NCBI RefSeq assembly: GCF_042682685.1
Contig: NZ_JBHUHX010000047.1
Span: 124,001-188,000, forward strand
Length of the DNA: 64,000 nucleotides
Source: Imhoffiella fuscus
GTDB taxonomy: Bacteria > Pseudomonadota > Gammaproteobacteria > Chromatiales > Chromatiaceae
Direction: 5' to 3'
Of this stretch, positions 36,249 to 45,338 are shown piece by piece. Made by a program: the position numbers and the translations under genes. The stretch's first letter is position 1; the number at the start of each line of letters is the position of its first letter. The notes beneath the pieces were generated by a model. The model ran no database searches. It was given only the letters and a program-made list of their open reading frames with translations, and was not told where the DNA came from.

Positions 36249-37307
36249 ATGCCCTCCGTTGAATCCATGAAGACATTCATCGCCTCCTCTCCCCACGTCG
36301 CACGCGTCAACCGGGTCGACAGCATCATGCTGCAGGTCCTGCTGGCCCTAGTGCCGGGCATCCTTGCCATGATCTGGTTCTTCGGCTGGGGGCTGCTGAT
36401 CAATATCCTGCTCGCCGCAACCTTCGCCGTAGCCGCCGAATGCACCGTCATCCTGGCACGGGGACGCTCGCCGCTCCCGGCCATCGCCGATCTGAGCGCC
36501 GTGGTCACCGCCGTGCTCTTCGCCATCTCGGTGCCGCCCATCCTGCCCTGGTGGATGACGCTCCTGGGCATGCTGTTCGCCATCGTACTGGTCAAGCAGC
36601 TCTACGGCGGCATGGGCTACAACCCCTTCAATCCAGCCATGGCCGCCTACGTCTTCCTGTTGGTGTCCTATCCGGTCGCCATGACCAACTGGCTGACACC
36701 AACCATGCTGGCCGAGCACCATCTATCCTTCACGGAGTCGCTGCGAATCATCCTGGACGGATCCCTCCCTCAGGGTCTGAGCTGGGATGCCGTGACCTCG
36801 GCCACCCCGCTCGACGAGATGCGCGGTAAATTGGATCGCGACCTGACCATGGATGAGATCCGTCAGAGCCCGCTATGGGGCGCCTTCGGCGGACGCGGCT
36901 GGGAATGGATCGCGGGCTGGTTCCTGCTCGGCGGACTCTATCTGCTGTGGAAGCGGATCATCACCTGGCACATTCCGGCGTCCCTGCTGTCGAGCCTGCT
37001 GGTCTGCGCCACCCTCTTCTGGGCCATCGAGCCACAGACTCACCCCTTCCCGGCCTTCCATCTATTCAGCGGGGCGGCCATCCTCGGCGCCTTCTTCATC
37101 GCGACGGATCCGGTCACCGCCTGCACCACCACACGGGGACAGATCATCTTCGGGGCCAGCATCGGCGCGCTCGTCTACGTGATCCGCACCTGGGGCGGCT
37201 ATCCGGACGCAATCGCCTTCTCGGTCTTGCTGCTCAACATCGCCGCTCCGATGATCGACCACTACACCCAACCACGCGTCTTTGGGCATGGGGGAAAACG
37301 CGGATGA
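36249..37307 (+). CDS. rnfD: Rnf electron transport complex subunit D
   Basis: 352 aa; ATG 36249 or the internal ATG 36267 (MKTFIASSPH) could be the start, neither having a good ribosome site. About nine to ten membrane helices. FIASSPH near the N-terminus, YNPFNPAMAAYVFLL and ATDPVTACTTTRGQIIFG are family marks; the threonine cluster in the last is the covalent FMN region. Overlaps rnfG by ATGA. Confidence 0.96.
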   Translation: MPSVESMKTFIASSPHVARVNRVDSIMLQVLLALVPGILAMIWFFGWGLLINILLAATFAVAAECTVILARGRSPLPAIADLSAVVTAVLFAISVPPILPWWMTLLGMLFAIVLVKQLYGGMGYNPFNPAMAAYVFLLVSYPVAMTNWLTPTMLAEHHLSFTESLRIILDGSLPQGLSWDAVTSATPLDEMRGKLDRDLTMDEIRQSPLWGAFGGRGWEWIAGWFLLGGLYLLWKRIITWHIPASLLSSLLVCATLFWAIEPQTHPFPAFHLFSGAAILGAFFIATDPVTACTTTRGQIIFGASIGALVYVIRTWGGYPDAIAFSVLLLNIAAPMIDHYTQPRVFGHGGKRG

Positions 37308-37954
37308 AGACCAAGACCATTCTGCTTGCCGGATCCGTACTCGGCGCCTTCGCGGTCAGTGGCGTCGCACTGGTCGCCGTGACACACGAGGCGGTGACCG
37401 ACCGTATCGCCGACAACCAATATCAGGCGATGCAGCGCAAGCTCACCGCCATCCTGCCGGCCGGGGCCTCCGACAACGACCCGCTACGCGATCACATCGA
37501 GGTGGAGGCCAAGAGCCTGCTCGGCACCGATACCACCCAGGTCTATCGGGTCCGTCACGGACAAGACCCCGTCGCCGTCGTCCTGGAGCCCGTGGTGCCC
37601 AACGGCTATGCAGGTCCGATCAGACTCCTGGTCTCCGTGATGCACGACGGCACACTCGGCGGCGTGCGGGTTCTCTCGCACCACGAGACACCCGGTTTAG
37701 GGGATAAAATCGAGGAGCTCAAATCCGACTGGGTCTACGGCTTCAAAGGTAAATCGCTAAACGATCCGCCGCTGGACCGATGGGGCGTCAAACGTGACGG
37801 CGGGGCCTTCGACCAATTCACCGGTGCCACCATCACCCCGAGGTCGGTGGTGAACGCGGTCAAGAACACGCTCATCTACGTCCAAGAACAAGGCGACCGG
37901 CTGTTCGAGCAAGCCGCAGAGACGCCGAAACACATCGCTGGAGGCCAAGGCTGA
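37304..37954 (+). CDS. rnfG: Rnf electron transport complex subunit G
   Basis: 216 aa starting at ATG 37304 in a 4-bp overlap with rnfD. An N-terminal membrane anchor (TILLAGSVLGAFAVSGVALVAV) is followed by a periplasmic FMN-binding domain. The covalent flavin attachment motif is FTGATITPRSVVNAV, with the second Thr as the usual acceptor. HHETPGLGDKIE is another family mark. Confidence 0.96.
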   Translation: MKTKTILLAGSVLGAFAVSGVALVAVTHEAVTDRIADNQYQAMQRKLTAILPAGASDNDPLRDHIEVEAKSLLGTDTTQVYRVRHGQDPVAVVLEPVVPNGYAGPIRLLVSVMHDGTLGGVRVLSHHETPGLGDKIEELKSDWVYGFKGKSLNDPPLDRWGVKRDGGAFDQFTGATITPRSVVNAVKNTLIYVQEQGDRLFEQAAETPKHIAGGQG

Positions 37955-38667
37955 TGAAGGCTTCGCAAGGTTACGTCGGGCTCGTCGAGGAAGGGGTCTG
38001 GAGCAACAACCAGATGCTCGTCGGTCTGCTCGGGCTCTGCCCGCTACTGGCGACCACGACCTCGGCCACCAACGGGCTCGGCATGGGACTGGCGACGACC
38101 GTGGTCCTGGTCTGCTCGAACGCCACCGTTTCACTGGTGCGCAACCTGGTCCGGCCAGAGATCCGCATTCCGGTCTTCGTCCTGGTGATCGCCTCCTTCG
38201 TCACCCTGGTCGAGCTCATCATGCAGGCCTTCTTCTACGAGATGTACCTGGTGCTCGGGCTCTTCATCTCGCTGATCGTGGTCAATTGCATGATCATCGG
38301 TCGCGCCGAGGCCTTCGCCTCCAAGAACAGCGTCGACCGCGCATTGGTGGATGGACTGGCGGTCGGACTCGGCGCCACGCTGGTCCTGACCTCGCTCGGA
38401 GCACTCCGCGAGCTGGTCGGGCTAGGCACCATTTTCAACCAGGCCGACCTTCTGCTGGGCGAAGCCGGCAAGCATCTGACCTTGCACCTGAGCGACGATT
38501 ATCAGGGCGCGTTGATTGCCATCCTCCCGCCGGGCGCCTTCATCGGACTCGGTATGATGATCGCGCTGAAGAACGTCATCGACAAACTGGCCAAGCGCCT
38601 TTCCGGTCTGCGCCGCGCCCAACCGGCCGCCTCGACGACGCAGCCAGCTCAACCCGCCGCCGGCTGA
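37954..38667 (+). CDS. rnfE: Rnf electron transport complex subunit E
   Basis: 237 aa; the start shares one base with the rnfG stop. Six membrane helices, homologous to RnfA. LLGLCPLLATTTSATNGLGMG contains the cysteine ligand (short form GLCPLLA), with VVNCMIIGRAEAFAS as the second. The C-terminal tail is Ala/Pro-rich. Last gene of the operon, facing a convergent histidine kinase 26 bp away. Confidence 0.96.
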   Translation: MKASQGYVGLVEEGVWSNNQMLVGLLGLCPLLATTTSATNGLGMGLATTVVLVCSNATVSLVRNLVRPEIRIPVFVLVIASFVTLVELIMQAFFYEMYLVLGLFISLIVVNCMIIGRAEAFASKNSVDRALVDGLAVGLGATLVLTSLGALRELVGLGTIFNQADLLLGEAGKHLTLHLSDDYQGALIAILPPGAFIGLGMMIALKNVIDKLAKRLSGLRRAQPAASTTQPAQPAAG

Positions 38668-38693
38668 GCGACCAACGGCTGAAAGCTGCCCGC

Positions 38694-40787
38694 TCACCCC
38701 GGAGCCAACCGCTCGATCGTCTGGCGCAGCGCCTCCGGACTGACGGGCTTCACCAGGAAGCCCTCCATTCCAGCCGCCAGACAGTCCTGCCTGATCTCTT
38801 CCGAGGCGCTCGCCGTCAGGGCGACGATCGGCATGGGGTGGTCGGCGCGCTCGGCCCGATAGCGTCGGACAAAGTCGATTCCGTCCAGCTTCGGCATGTG
38901 CAGATCCACGATCGCGATGTCGTAGACGCCCTTCAGCGCTGCCTGCAGAGCGGTCTCGCCGTCGCTGAAGCGATCGTATGGAAACCCCATCCGGGAGAGA
39001 AAGGCGGTCAAAACCTTGGCCGCGAGCGGGTTGTCCTCGGCCACCAGGACCCGGATGGTGCCCGCCGACTCGGTCTCGACCAAGGCCGATTGCATTTCCC
39101 GATCCCGAGCCATAACGCCCTCAGGCAGGCGCCCCATCAATGCACTGGCGCCTCGCAACAGATCCTCGGCGAGAAACGGCTTGCTCAGGTAGTTCAAACG
39201 AGCGGCGCGAGGAATGGGACGGCGACCGGCATAGGTGAGCAAGAGACAAGGCGGCTCGGCAGCCAATGCCCGATGGATCTCGGACAACTCCGACGCGAGA
39301 TCGCACCCGGCCGGCGGATCGCCGATGACGAGCAGATCGTAAGCCCCTGACCCACGCGCGATCTCCTGGGACGCGGCCACACCCGAGACCAAACAGCCGG
39401 CCGACTCCAAGGCATCCTGAACGCAGGCACGCTGCAGGTCGTTGCGTTCGATCACCAACACGCGCAATCCGGCAAGCCCCCAATCCACATCCGGCGCCGA
39501 CGTCGCGTCATCGACTTCGACCAGCGGCAGCCGGACCGAGAAGCGGCTTCCCCTACCCTCCTCGCTTGCGACCTCGATCGAACCGCCCATCAGAGCGGAC
39601 AGATCGCGCGCGATCGTAGTGCCGAGGCCCGTGCCGCCGAAACGGCGCGTGGTCGAGTCATCGACCTGAGTGAAGCGCTCGAAGAGAGTGTCGAGCTTGC
39701 CGGCCGAGATGCCGATACCGCTGTCAACGATCTCGAACAGCAGCCACGCGCTTATCTGCTGGGACTCAGCCGGCTCTAGACTCAAGCGCAGCAGTACGTG
39801 GCCTTGTGGCGTGAACTTGATGGCATTCCCCACGAGATTGAAGAGGATCTGACGCACCCGTAAGGGGTCGCCCATGACGGATCGCGGCACCTCGGGCTCC
39901 ACGCGGCACACGAGTTCGAGCCCGGACTCCAGCGCCTTGCTGGAAACGACGCTGCACACCTGACGGACCAGATCGCGCGGATCGAAGGGGATGCGTTCGA
40001 GCACCAATTTGCCCGCCTCGATCTTGGACAGATCCAGGATGTCGCCAATCAGCATGGCAAGCGCATTCGCGGCCGCGTCGATATCACGGAGATGGTCGCG
40101 CTGCTCCGGGTCGAGCCGGGTCGTCTTCAACAGCTCCACCATGCCGACGAGCCCGGTGAGCGGGGTGCGCAGCTCGTGGGTCATGACGGCCAGAAAGTCG
40201 CTCTTCGCCTTGTTGGCCCGCTGGGCCTGATCGCGGGCCTCCTGGATCTGACGCAGGAGCGAGGACTGATAGAGCGGCAGCAACACCAGCAGGACCAGGA
40301 AGAAGGCCGCCTCATAGGTATGGCGCTCCCATTCGTCGAGTTGGATCAACACGAAGTTGTAGGCCACGACCGCGACCAAAGTCGCCAGGATCAGATGCCC
40401 CCGACCGAACCGGGTGCCGGCCGAGATGAAGATGAGGATATAGAGGAGATAGAAGGGACTGATGGCATCCCGGGTAATCAAGATTGCCAGGCTGACGACG
40501 ATGACGTCGAGCGATAGTGCCAGATAGCGTCGCACTCGCCATCCGGGATGCCGGATGACGCTGACCAACAGGGCCAAGCTGGTCAACAGATAGATACCGA
40601 AGACCGTGAGATAGAGCGAGACATCGATCCGGTAGTAGTGGGTCCAGGCCGCGAGACCGATATAGGCCGCGCCGAGAACGCAGGTGACCAGGCGTACCAG
40701 CGCGGATTGCAGATCGGGATTTGCAACGACACCGGCCCTGAGTCCGGGACCGATCCGAACCCGCTCGATCGAAACATCGAAAGCCAT
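38694..40787 (-). CDS. Membrane hybrid sensor histidine kinase
   Basis: 697 aa, RpfC-like layout. Six membrane helices in residues 25-190, then a HisKA domain with MTHELRTPLTGLVGM (phospho-His), a HATPase domain with NAIKFTPQG, DSGIGI and FGGTGLG. Two receiver domains follow: the first (about 450-560) lacks a normal aspartate phosphorylation motif (DLLVIGDPPAG) but keeps SKPF; the second (about 575-695) is complete with AEDNPLAAK, IVDLHMPKLDG and VKPVS. The signal is unknown, possibly sensed in the membrane. No partner regulator is adjacent; it is convergent with rnfE and divergent from prk. Confidence 0.9.
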   Translation of the reverse strand: MAFDVSIERVRIGPGLRAGVVANPDLQSALVRLVTCVLGAAYIGLAAWTHYYRIDVSLYLTVFGIYLLTSLALLVSVIRHPGWRVRRYLALSLDVIVVSLAILITRDAISPFYLLYILIFISAGTRFGRGHLILATLVAVVAYNFVLIQLDEWERHTYEAAFFLVLLVLLPLYQSSLLRQIQEARDQAQRANKAKSDFLAVMTHELRTPLTGLVGMVELLKTTRLDPEQRDHLRDIDAAANALAMLIGDILDLSKIEAGKLVLERIPFDPRDLVRQVCSVVSSKALESGLELVCRVEPEVPRSVMGDPLRVRQILFNLVGNAIKFTPQGHVLLRLSLEPAESQQISAWLLFEIVDSGIGISAGKLDTLFERFTQVDDSTTRRFGGTGLGTTIARDLSALMGGSIEVASEEGRGSRFSVRLPLVEVDDATSAPDVDWGLAGLRVLVIERNDLQRACVQDALESAGCLVSGVAASQEIARGSGAYDLLVIGDPPAGCDLASELSEIHRALAAEPPCLLLTYAGRRPIPRAARLNYLSKPFLAEDLLRGASALMGRLPEGVMARDREMQSALVETESAGTIRVLVAEDNPLAAKVLTAFLSRMGFPYDRFSDGETALQAALKGVYDIAIVDLHMPKLDGIDFVRRYRAERADHPMPIVALTASASEEIRQDCLAAGMEGFLVKPVSPEALRQTIERLAPG

Positions 40788-40853
40788 TTCACGCCCCTTA
40801 AGCGACCGACCGGAACGGCGCGGAGGACAGGTTTAGGCCCGCGACGTTCATGA

Positions 40854-40883
40854 TATATTAGGCAATCATTGGGATCTAATGAT
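40854..40883 (+). promoter_or_regulatory. Putative prk promoter region with dyad
   Basis: TATATT (40854-40859) could be a -10 with a weak -35 TTTAGG 16 bp upstream. ATCATT-GGGATCT-AATGAT (40865-40883) is a perfect 6-bp dyad, nested with TTAG...CTAA, in the 140 bp between prk and the kinase. A LysR-type regulator such as CbbR would be the expected binder but the site is not diagnostic. Confidence 0.35.
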
Positions 40884-40927
40884 ACACGCAAAGAACACGA
40901 ATAATAGCAAGAGAACGGGGAGACAAC

Positions 40928-41818
40928 ATGTCGAAAAAACATCCGATCGTCGCCGTTACCGGATCGTCCGGGGCGGGAACCACCACGGTCAAGCGTGCCT
41001 TCGAGCACATCTTCTATCGTGACGGCATCAGCGCCGCCGTTATCGAGGGCGACAGCTTCCATCGCTACGACCGCGTGACGATGAAGGCCGAGATGGCGAA
41101 ATACACGGAGCGAGGCAGCAGCCTCAGCCACTTCGGTCCCGCCGCCAACCGCTTCGATCTCCTCGAAGAGCTGTTCCGCGACTACGGTGAAAGCGGCACC
41201 GGCAAGCAGCGTTACTACATCCACAGCGACGACGAGGCACAGGAGCACAACGCCCGTCTCGACACCGATCTCAAGCCGGGCCAGTTCACCCCCTGGGAGG
41301 AACTTCCGGCCAACACGGATCTGCTCTTCTACGAGGGGCTGCACGGCCTCATCGTCACCGAAGAGGACAATATCGCGCAGCATGTGGATCTCGGCGTCGG
41401 AGTGGTTCCGATCGTCAACCTGGAATGGATCCAGAAGATCCACCGGGATAATCTGGAGCGCGGCTATTCGGCGGAGGCCATCGTCGATACGATCATGCGC
41501 CGCATGCCCGACTACATCCGCTATATCACACCGCAATTCTCGCTGACCGACATCAACTTCCAGCGCGTTCCGACCGTCGACACCTCGAATCCCTTCATCG
41601 CCCGCGACATCCCGACGCCGGACGAGAGCTTCGTCATCATCCGCTTCAAGGATCCAGAAAAACTGCAGGTGGATTTCCCCTACCTGCTGTCGATGATCCA
41701 CGACTCCTTCATGTCGCGACGCAACAGCATGGTGGTGCCCGGCGGTAAGATGGGAATGGCGATGGAGATCATCCTCCAGCCGATCATCGAGCGCATGATG
41801 GAGGCGCGCAAGGTCTGA
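40928..41818 (+). CDS. prk: Phosphoribulokinase
   Basis: 296 aa, bacterial octameric type. Phosphorylates ribulose 5-phosphate to ribulose 1,5-bisphosphate, the substrate of RubisCO. P-loop VTGSSGAGTTTVKRAF at the N-terminus, then EGDSFHRYDR with substrate-binding His and Arg and LFYEGLHG with the catalytic region. The start has GGGGAG upstream. It is not next to rubisco genes here; it stands alone between regulatory genes. It is the clearest sign that the host fixes carbon by the Calvin cycle. Confidence 0.97.
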   Translation: MSKKHPIVAVTGSSGAGTTTVKRAFEHIFYRDGISAAVIEGDSFHRYDRVTMKAEMAKYTERGSSLSHFGPAANRFDLLEELFRDYGESGTGKQRYYIHSDDEAQEHNARLDTDLKPGQFTPWEELPANTDLLFYEGLHGLIVTEEDNIAQHVDLGVGVVPIVNLEWIQKIHRDNLERGYSAEAIVDTIMRRMPDYIRYITPQFSLTDINFQRVPTVDTSNPFIARDIPTPDESFVIIRFKDPEKLQVDFPYLLSMIHDSFMSRRNSMVVPGGKMGMAMEIILQPIIERMMEARKV

Positions 41819-41835
41819 CAGGACTCAACGAACGT

Positions 41836-41857
41836 CCGAGGGCCGACCGGTCCTCGG
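41836..41857. terminator. Hairpin between convergent prk and PAS-GGDEF-EAL genes
   Basis: CCGAGGGCC and GGTCCTCGG pair over nine positions (one G-T) around GACC. It lies in the 52-bp gap between the two stops and may end both transcripts; no T-run. Confidence 0.4.
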
Positions 41858-41870
41858 CGTGGATACCACG

Positions 41871-44045
41871 CTATGCGGATCCGAGCGAAAGCAGTCCGAC
41901 TCCGCCGGACAGGCGTCGCTCAAGCGCATCGGCCGACATCGGACGCCCCAGGAGATAACCCTGGGCACGATGGCATCCCGCCTCACGCAGCCAATCGAGT
42001 TGCTCGATCCGCTCGACACCCTCCGCAACCACCTCCAGATCCAGATGCCGCGCGAGCGCGATAATGGTCTCGCAGATCGCTGCATCTCCCCTGTCTTCGA
42101 GCAAATCGCGCACGAAGGAACGGTCGATCTTCAACTGTCCGACCGGAAACCGCTTGAGATAGACCAGCGACGAGTAGCCTGTGCCGAAGTCGTCGATCGA
42201 GAGTCGAATGCCCATCGCCTTCAAGTCCGCGAGCGCCTGCAGCGTGATATCCCGGTTATCCATCAACAGACCCTCGGTCACCTCGAGTTCAAGCGCCTTG
42301 GGATCCAGGCCCGACTCATCCAGGGCAGAGCGGACTACATCAATCAGTCCGGCCTGCTGGAACTGGACCGGTGAGAGATTGACCGCCAGGCGTAACTCGG
42401 GCCATCGGTCGGCACGCCATGCGGCGAGCTGTCGGCAGGCGGCGCGAAGAACCCATTCGCCAATCGGCACGATCAGGCGCGAGTCCTCGGCCGGCGGGAT
42501 GAAATCGCCAGGCAGCACCAGACCGCGCTCGGGGTGATGCCAACGCAACAGGGCCTCGACAGCGGCGAGCCCTCCACTGCGCAGATCCATCTGAGGCTGG
42601 TAGAAGACCTCCAGCTCATCGCGCTCGACCGCATGCCTCAGGTCCCGTTCCAGTTGCAGCAGAGTGGTGATGTGGACGCGCATCTCATTGCGGAAGAACT
42701 CGAAATCGTTCCTCCCCCGCTGTTTCACCTGATACATAGCAAGATCGGCATGCTTGAGCAACGTATCGCTGTCCGTGCCGTCATCCGGCCCGATGGCGAC
42801 GCCGATCGAAGGCGTGACCGAAATCTCGTGCCCCTCGAACAGACAGAGCTCGCTCAAGGTGCTCAGGAGCATGTTGCAGACGCGCACCACCTCGGTCGGC
42901 CCCTCGATGTGCGAGAGCAACACGATGAACTCATCGCCGCCCTGCCGCGCGACCGTATCCGAGGTACGTAACCGTGCGCGCAAGCGCTCCCCGACGGCAC
43001 AGAGCAAACGGTCGCCGACGCGATGCCCGAGCGAGTCGTTGATCGTCTTGAAGCGGTCCAGGTCGATGAAGAGCACGGCGAAGCGCCGACCGTCGCGCCG
43101 CGCCGTCGCCAGAAGCTGCGTCAGACGGTCGATCAGCAGAAAACGGTTGGGCAGTCCGGTCAGAAAATCGTGGTGCGCCATGTGCTGGATACGTGCCTCG
43201 CTCTCCTTGCGCTCGCTGATGTCGGAGAACATGGCGACACAATTCTGCACACGCCCCCGATGATCGCGGATCAGGCTGAGCGACAGCCACACGGGATAGA
43301 TCTCACGATTCTTGCGCTGGCTCCAGAGTTCGCCCTGCCAGGAATTGTCCGCCTTCAAGGCCTGGCGCGCGGAGCGAAAGAATCCTGGATCGTGCCTGGA
43401 ACTGACAAAGGCGCGCATCGGCCATCCCATCACCTCCTCACGCCCGTATCCCGTGATGGCCTCGAAGGCATGGTTGATCTCGATGACGCGCCCGCGCCGG
43501 TCGCCAACCAAGATGCCTTCGGCGCTATCGGCGAAGACCCGAGCGGCGAGACGCAGACGCGATTCGGCTGCAACACGCCGGGTCGCGTCGCGCCCCAGCA
43601 GAACGCCGTAGAGCACACCGTCGAGATCGGCGACGCGACAGACCAAGTCGAGGTGTCGCGAGGCATCCCCTGCCTGCAGACTGACCTCATGATGCAATGA
43701 CGGCGAACTGCCCGACGCATGTTCGCCGACGAGATCTGCGAGGATGACCTCGGCATGGCTGAAACCGAGCACGTCTAGGCACTGGCCGATCACACCATCC
43801 AGCGGCAGATCCAAAAGCTCGGCGGCGGCCGCATTGGCATCGATCACCTGCCCGCTCGGCAGCGCGACCAGCAGGATCATCTCTCCGGCGCAATCCAGAA
43901 GGGCGCGAAAACGTTCGAGCCGCGAGAGGCTGCGACGCAGCTGCGGATAATAGTTCTTGCGGAACGAGCGCTCACCGAGCCCGATGATGCGATTGCGCTG
44001 AAGCTCCCACAATAATTCATCGTCCAATTCAGAGAGCTTCAGCAT
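41871..44045 (-). CDS. PAS-PAS-GGDEF-EAL cyclic-di-GMP signalling protein
   Basis: 724 aa from ATG 44045 (MLKLSELDDELLWELQ); longer upstream frame looks non-coding. Soluble. A short N-terminal helix with FRKNYYPQLRRSLSRLERF, a PAS domain (about 50-160), a second PAS (about 170-290) ending SDISERKESEA, a GGDEF domain with an intact RQGGDEF, and an EAL domain with VEALLRW, DDFGTGYSSL and EGVE intact. It could both make and break c-di-GMP. It overlaps the upstream alcohol dehydrogenase by 17 bp, so the two are translated together. Confidence 0.93.
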   Translation of the reverse strand: MLKLSELDDELLWELQRNRIIGLGERSFRKNYYPQLRRSLSRLERFRALLDCAGEMILLVALPSGQVIDANAAAAELLDLPLDGVIGQCLDVLGFSHAEVILADLVGEHASGSSPSLHHEVSLQAGDASRHLDLVCRVADLDGVLYGVLLGRDATRRVAAESRLRLAARVFADSAEGILVGDRRGRVIEINHAFEAITGYGREEVMGWPMRAFVSSRHDPGFFRSARQALKADNSWQGELWSQRKNREIYPVWLSLSLIRDHRGRVQNCVAMFSDISERKESEARIQHMAHHDFLTGLPNRFLLIDRLTQLLATARRDGRRFAVLFIDLDRFKTINDSLGHRVGDRLLCAVGERLRARLRTSDTVARQGGDEFIVLLSHIEGPTEVVRVCNMLLSTLSELCLFEGHEISVTPSIGVAIGPDDGTDSDTLLKHADLAMYQVKQRGRNDFEFFRNEMRVHITTLLQLERDLRHAVERDELEVFYQPQMDLRSGGLAAVEALLRWHHPERGLVLPGDFIPPAEDSRLIVPIGEWVLRAACRQLAAWRADRWPELRLAVNLSPVQFQQAGLIDVVRSALDESGLDPKALELEVTEGLLMDNRDITLQALADLKAMGIRLSIDDFGTGYSSLVYLKRFPVGQLKIDRSFVRDLLEDRGDAAICETIIALARHLDLEVVAEGVERIEQLDWLREAGCHRAQGYLLGRPMSADALERRLSGGVGLLSLGSA

Positions 44046-45186
44046 AGATGACCTTGATGTCCGCCAGGGCCGCGCGACGCGGGTTGGTGAAGATACAGGC
44101 ATCGAAGACCACGGGCGACGCCAGCTCGGCGAGATCGCTGCGGGAGACCCCCCGCTCGGCGAGTCCACCCTCGATACCGCAAGCGGTGCGCAACGATCGC
44201 AACGCCTCCAGAAGCGCCTCTCGCTGAGAGACGCTGGATTCCCGCGCCTCCGCAACCCCCAGAGCCTGCGCGACACGCGCGTAGCGCTCCTCGGCGGCTG
44301 CGTAGTTGAACCGAATCACATGATCGAGCAGCAGCGCATTGCTCTCGCCGTGCGCTAGATCCAAAAAGCCGCCCAGGCTGTGCGCCATGGCATGCACCGC
44401 CCCCAAGCTGGCGTTGGAAAAGGCCAATCCCGCCTGGAGACTGGCCAGCATCATGTTCTCGCGCGCCGCCAGATCATCGGGGTCGAAGACGGCGCGGCGC
44501 AGATTGTCTCTGACGAGCGCGATGGCCGCGAGTGCATGGATATCGACCACCGGCGAACTGGCCGTCGAAACGAAGGCCTCAATGGCATGGGTCAGTGCAT
44601 CGAACCCGGTACAGGCCGTCAGATAGTGATCCATGGTCAGAGTGACCTCCGGATCCACCAACGCGATGTCCGGAACCACGGTCTTGCTCACGATCGCGCT
44701 TTTGCAGCGGCGCTTAAGGTCGTTGACGATGGCGAATTGCGAAATGTCGGCAGCGGTTCCAGCCGTCGTCGGAATGCAAATGAGCGGCGGCCCCGGCAGC
44801 GAGATGCGATCCACCCCGACATAGTCCAGAATGTGCCCGCCGTTGCCGACGACGATACCGATACCCTTCGCGGAGTCGATGACGCTGCCACCACCAATGG
44901 CGAGGATCACGTCGCACTCCTCGCGACGGTAGACGTCGACGCCCGCCATGATCTCGTGATCGCGCGGATTGGGAGTGATTGCACTGAAGATGCAGATCTC
45001 CAACCCGATATCCTCGATCGAGGGCATCAGGTCGTCGATCCAGCCGGCTGCGATGATGCCCGGATCGGTCACCACCAGCAGACGTCTCGCCTGGAGGTTG
45101 AGCGCGTAATAGCCGGCACGTCTCCGCGATCCAACACCGAAGATGAATTCGGGCGCAACGAATTTGCGCATCTCGTAAAGCGGCAT
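44029..45186 (-). CDS. Iron-containing alcohol dehydrogenase (ErcA-like)
   Basis: 385 aa, group III Fe-ADH. NAD-binding AIGGGSVIDSAKGIG, then FDALTHAIEAF and HAMAHSLGGFLDLAHG, which contain the Asp and three His metal ligands seen in FucO. In pseudomonads ErcA, a related Fe-ADH, sits with a PAS sensor protein and affects regulation of ethanol oxidation; here the partner is a PAS-GGDEF-EAL protein overlapping by 17 bp. A signalling or redox-sensing role beside catalysis is therefore plausible, but only inferred. Confidence 0.88.
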   Translation of the reverse strand: MPLYEMRKFVAPEFIFGVGSRRRAGYYALNLQARRLLVVTDPGIIAAGWIDDLMPSIEDIGLEICIFSAITPNPRDHEIMAGVDVYRREECDVILAIGGGSVIDSAKGIGIVVGNGGHILDYVGVDRISLPGPPLICIPTTAGTAADISQFAIVNDLKRRCKSAIVSKTVVPDIALVDPEVTLTMDHYLTACTGFDALTHAIEAFVSTASSPVVDIHALAAIALVRDNLRRAVFDPDDLAARENMMLASLQAGLAFSNASLGAVHAMAHSLGGFLDLAHGESNALLLDHVIRFNYAAAEERYARVAQALGVAEARESSVSQREALLEALRSLRTACGIEGGLAERGVSRSDLAELASPVVFDACIFTNPRRAALADIKVIYAEAL

Positions 45187-45338
45187 GAAAGACCTCTTGG
45201 CGGGAACCTGAGAGGGTATCCGACCTCGTCGTGCGGCAGTCAGGGGGAAGGGTCGGCCATCGACATTTCGAGTCTAGCAGGATTCGCCGCAACCCACGGA
45301 ACCCGAGGCTCGGCACGCCCAACGCAATCAGCCACAGG

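Noticed and set aside
35717..36595. 292-codon open frame opposite rnfC and rnfD
   Set aside because: Overlaps two certain Rnf genes; no protein-like features.
41836..41857. Bidirectional intrinsic terminator with U-tract
   Set aside because: The stem is real but no T-run is present, so it is listed only as a possible terminator hairpin.
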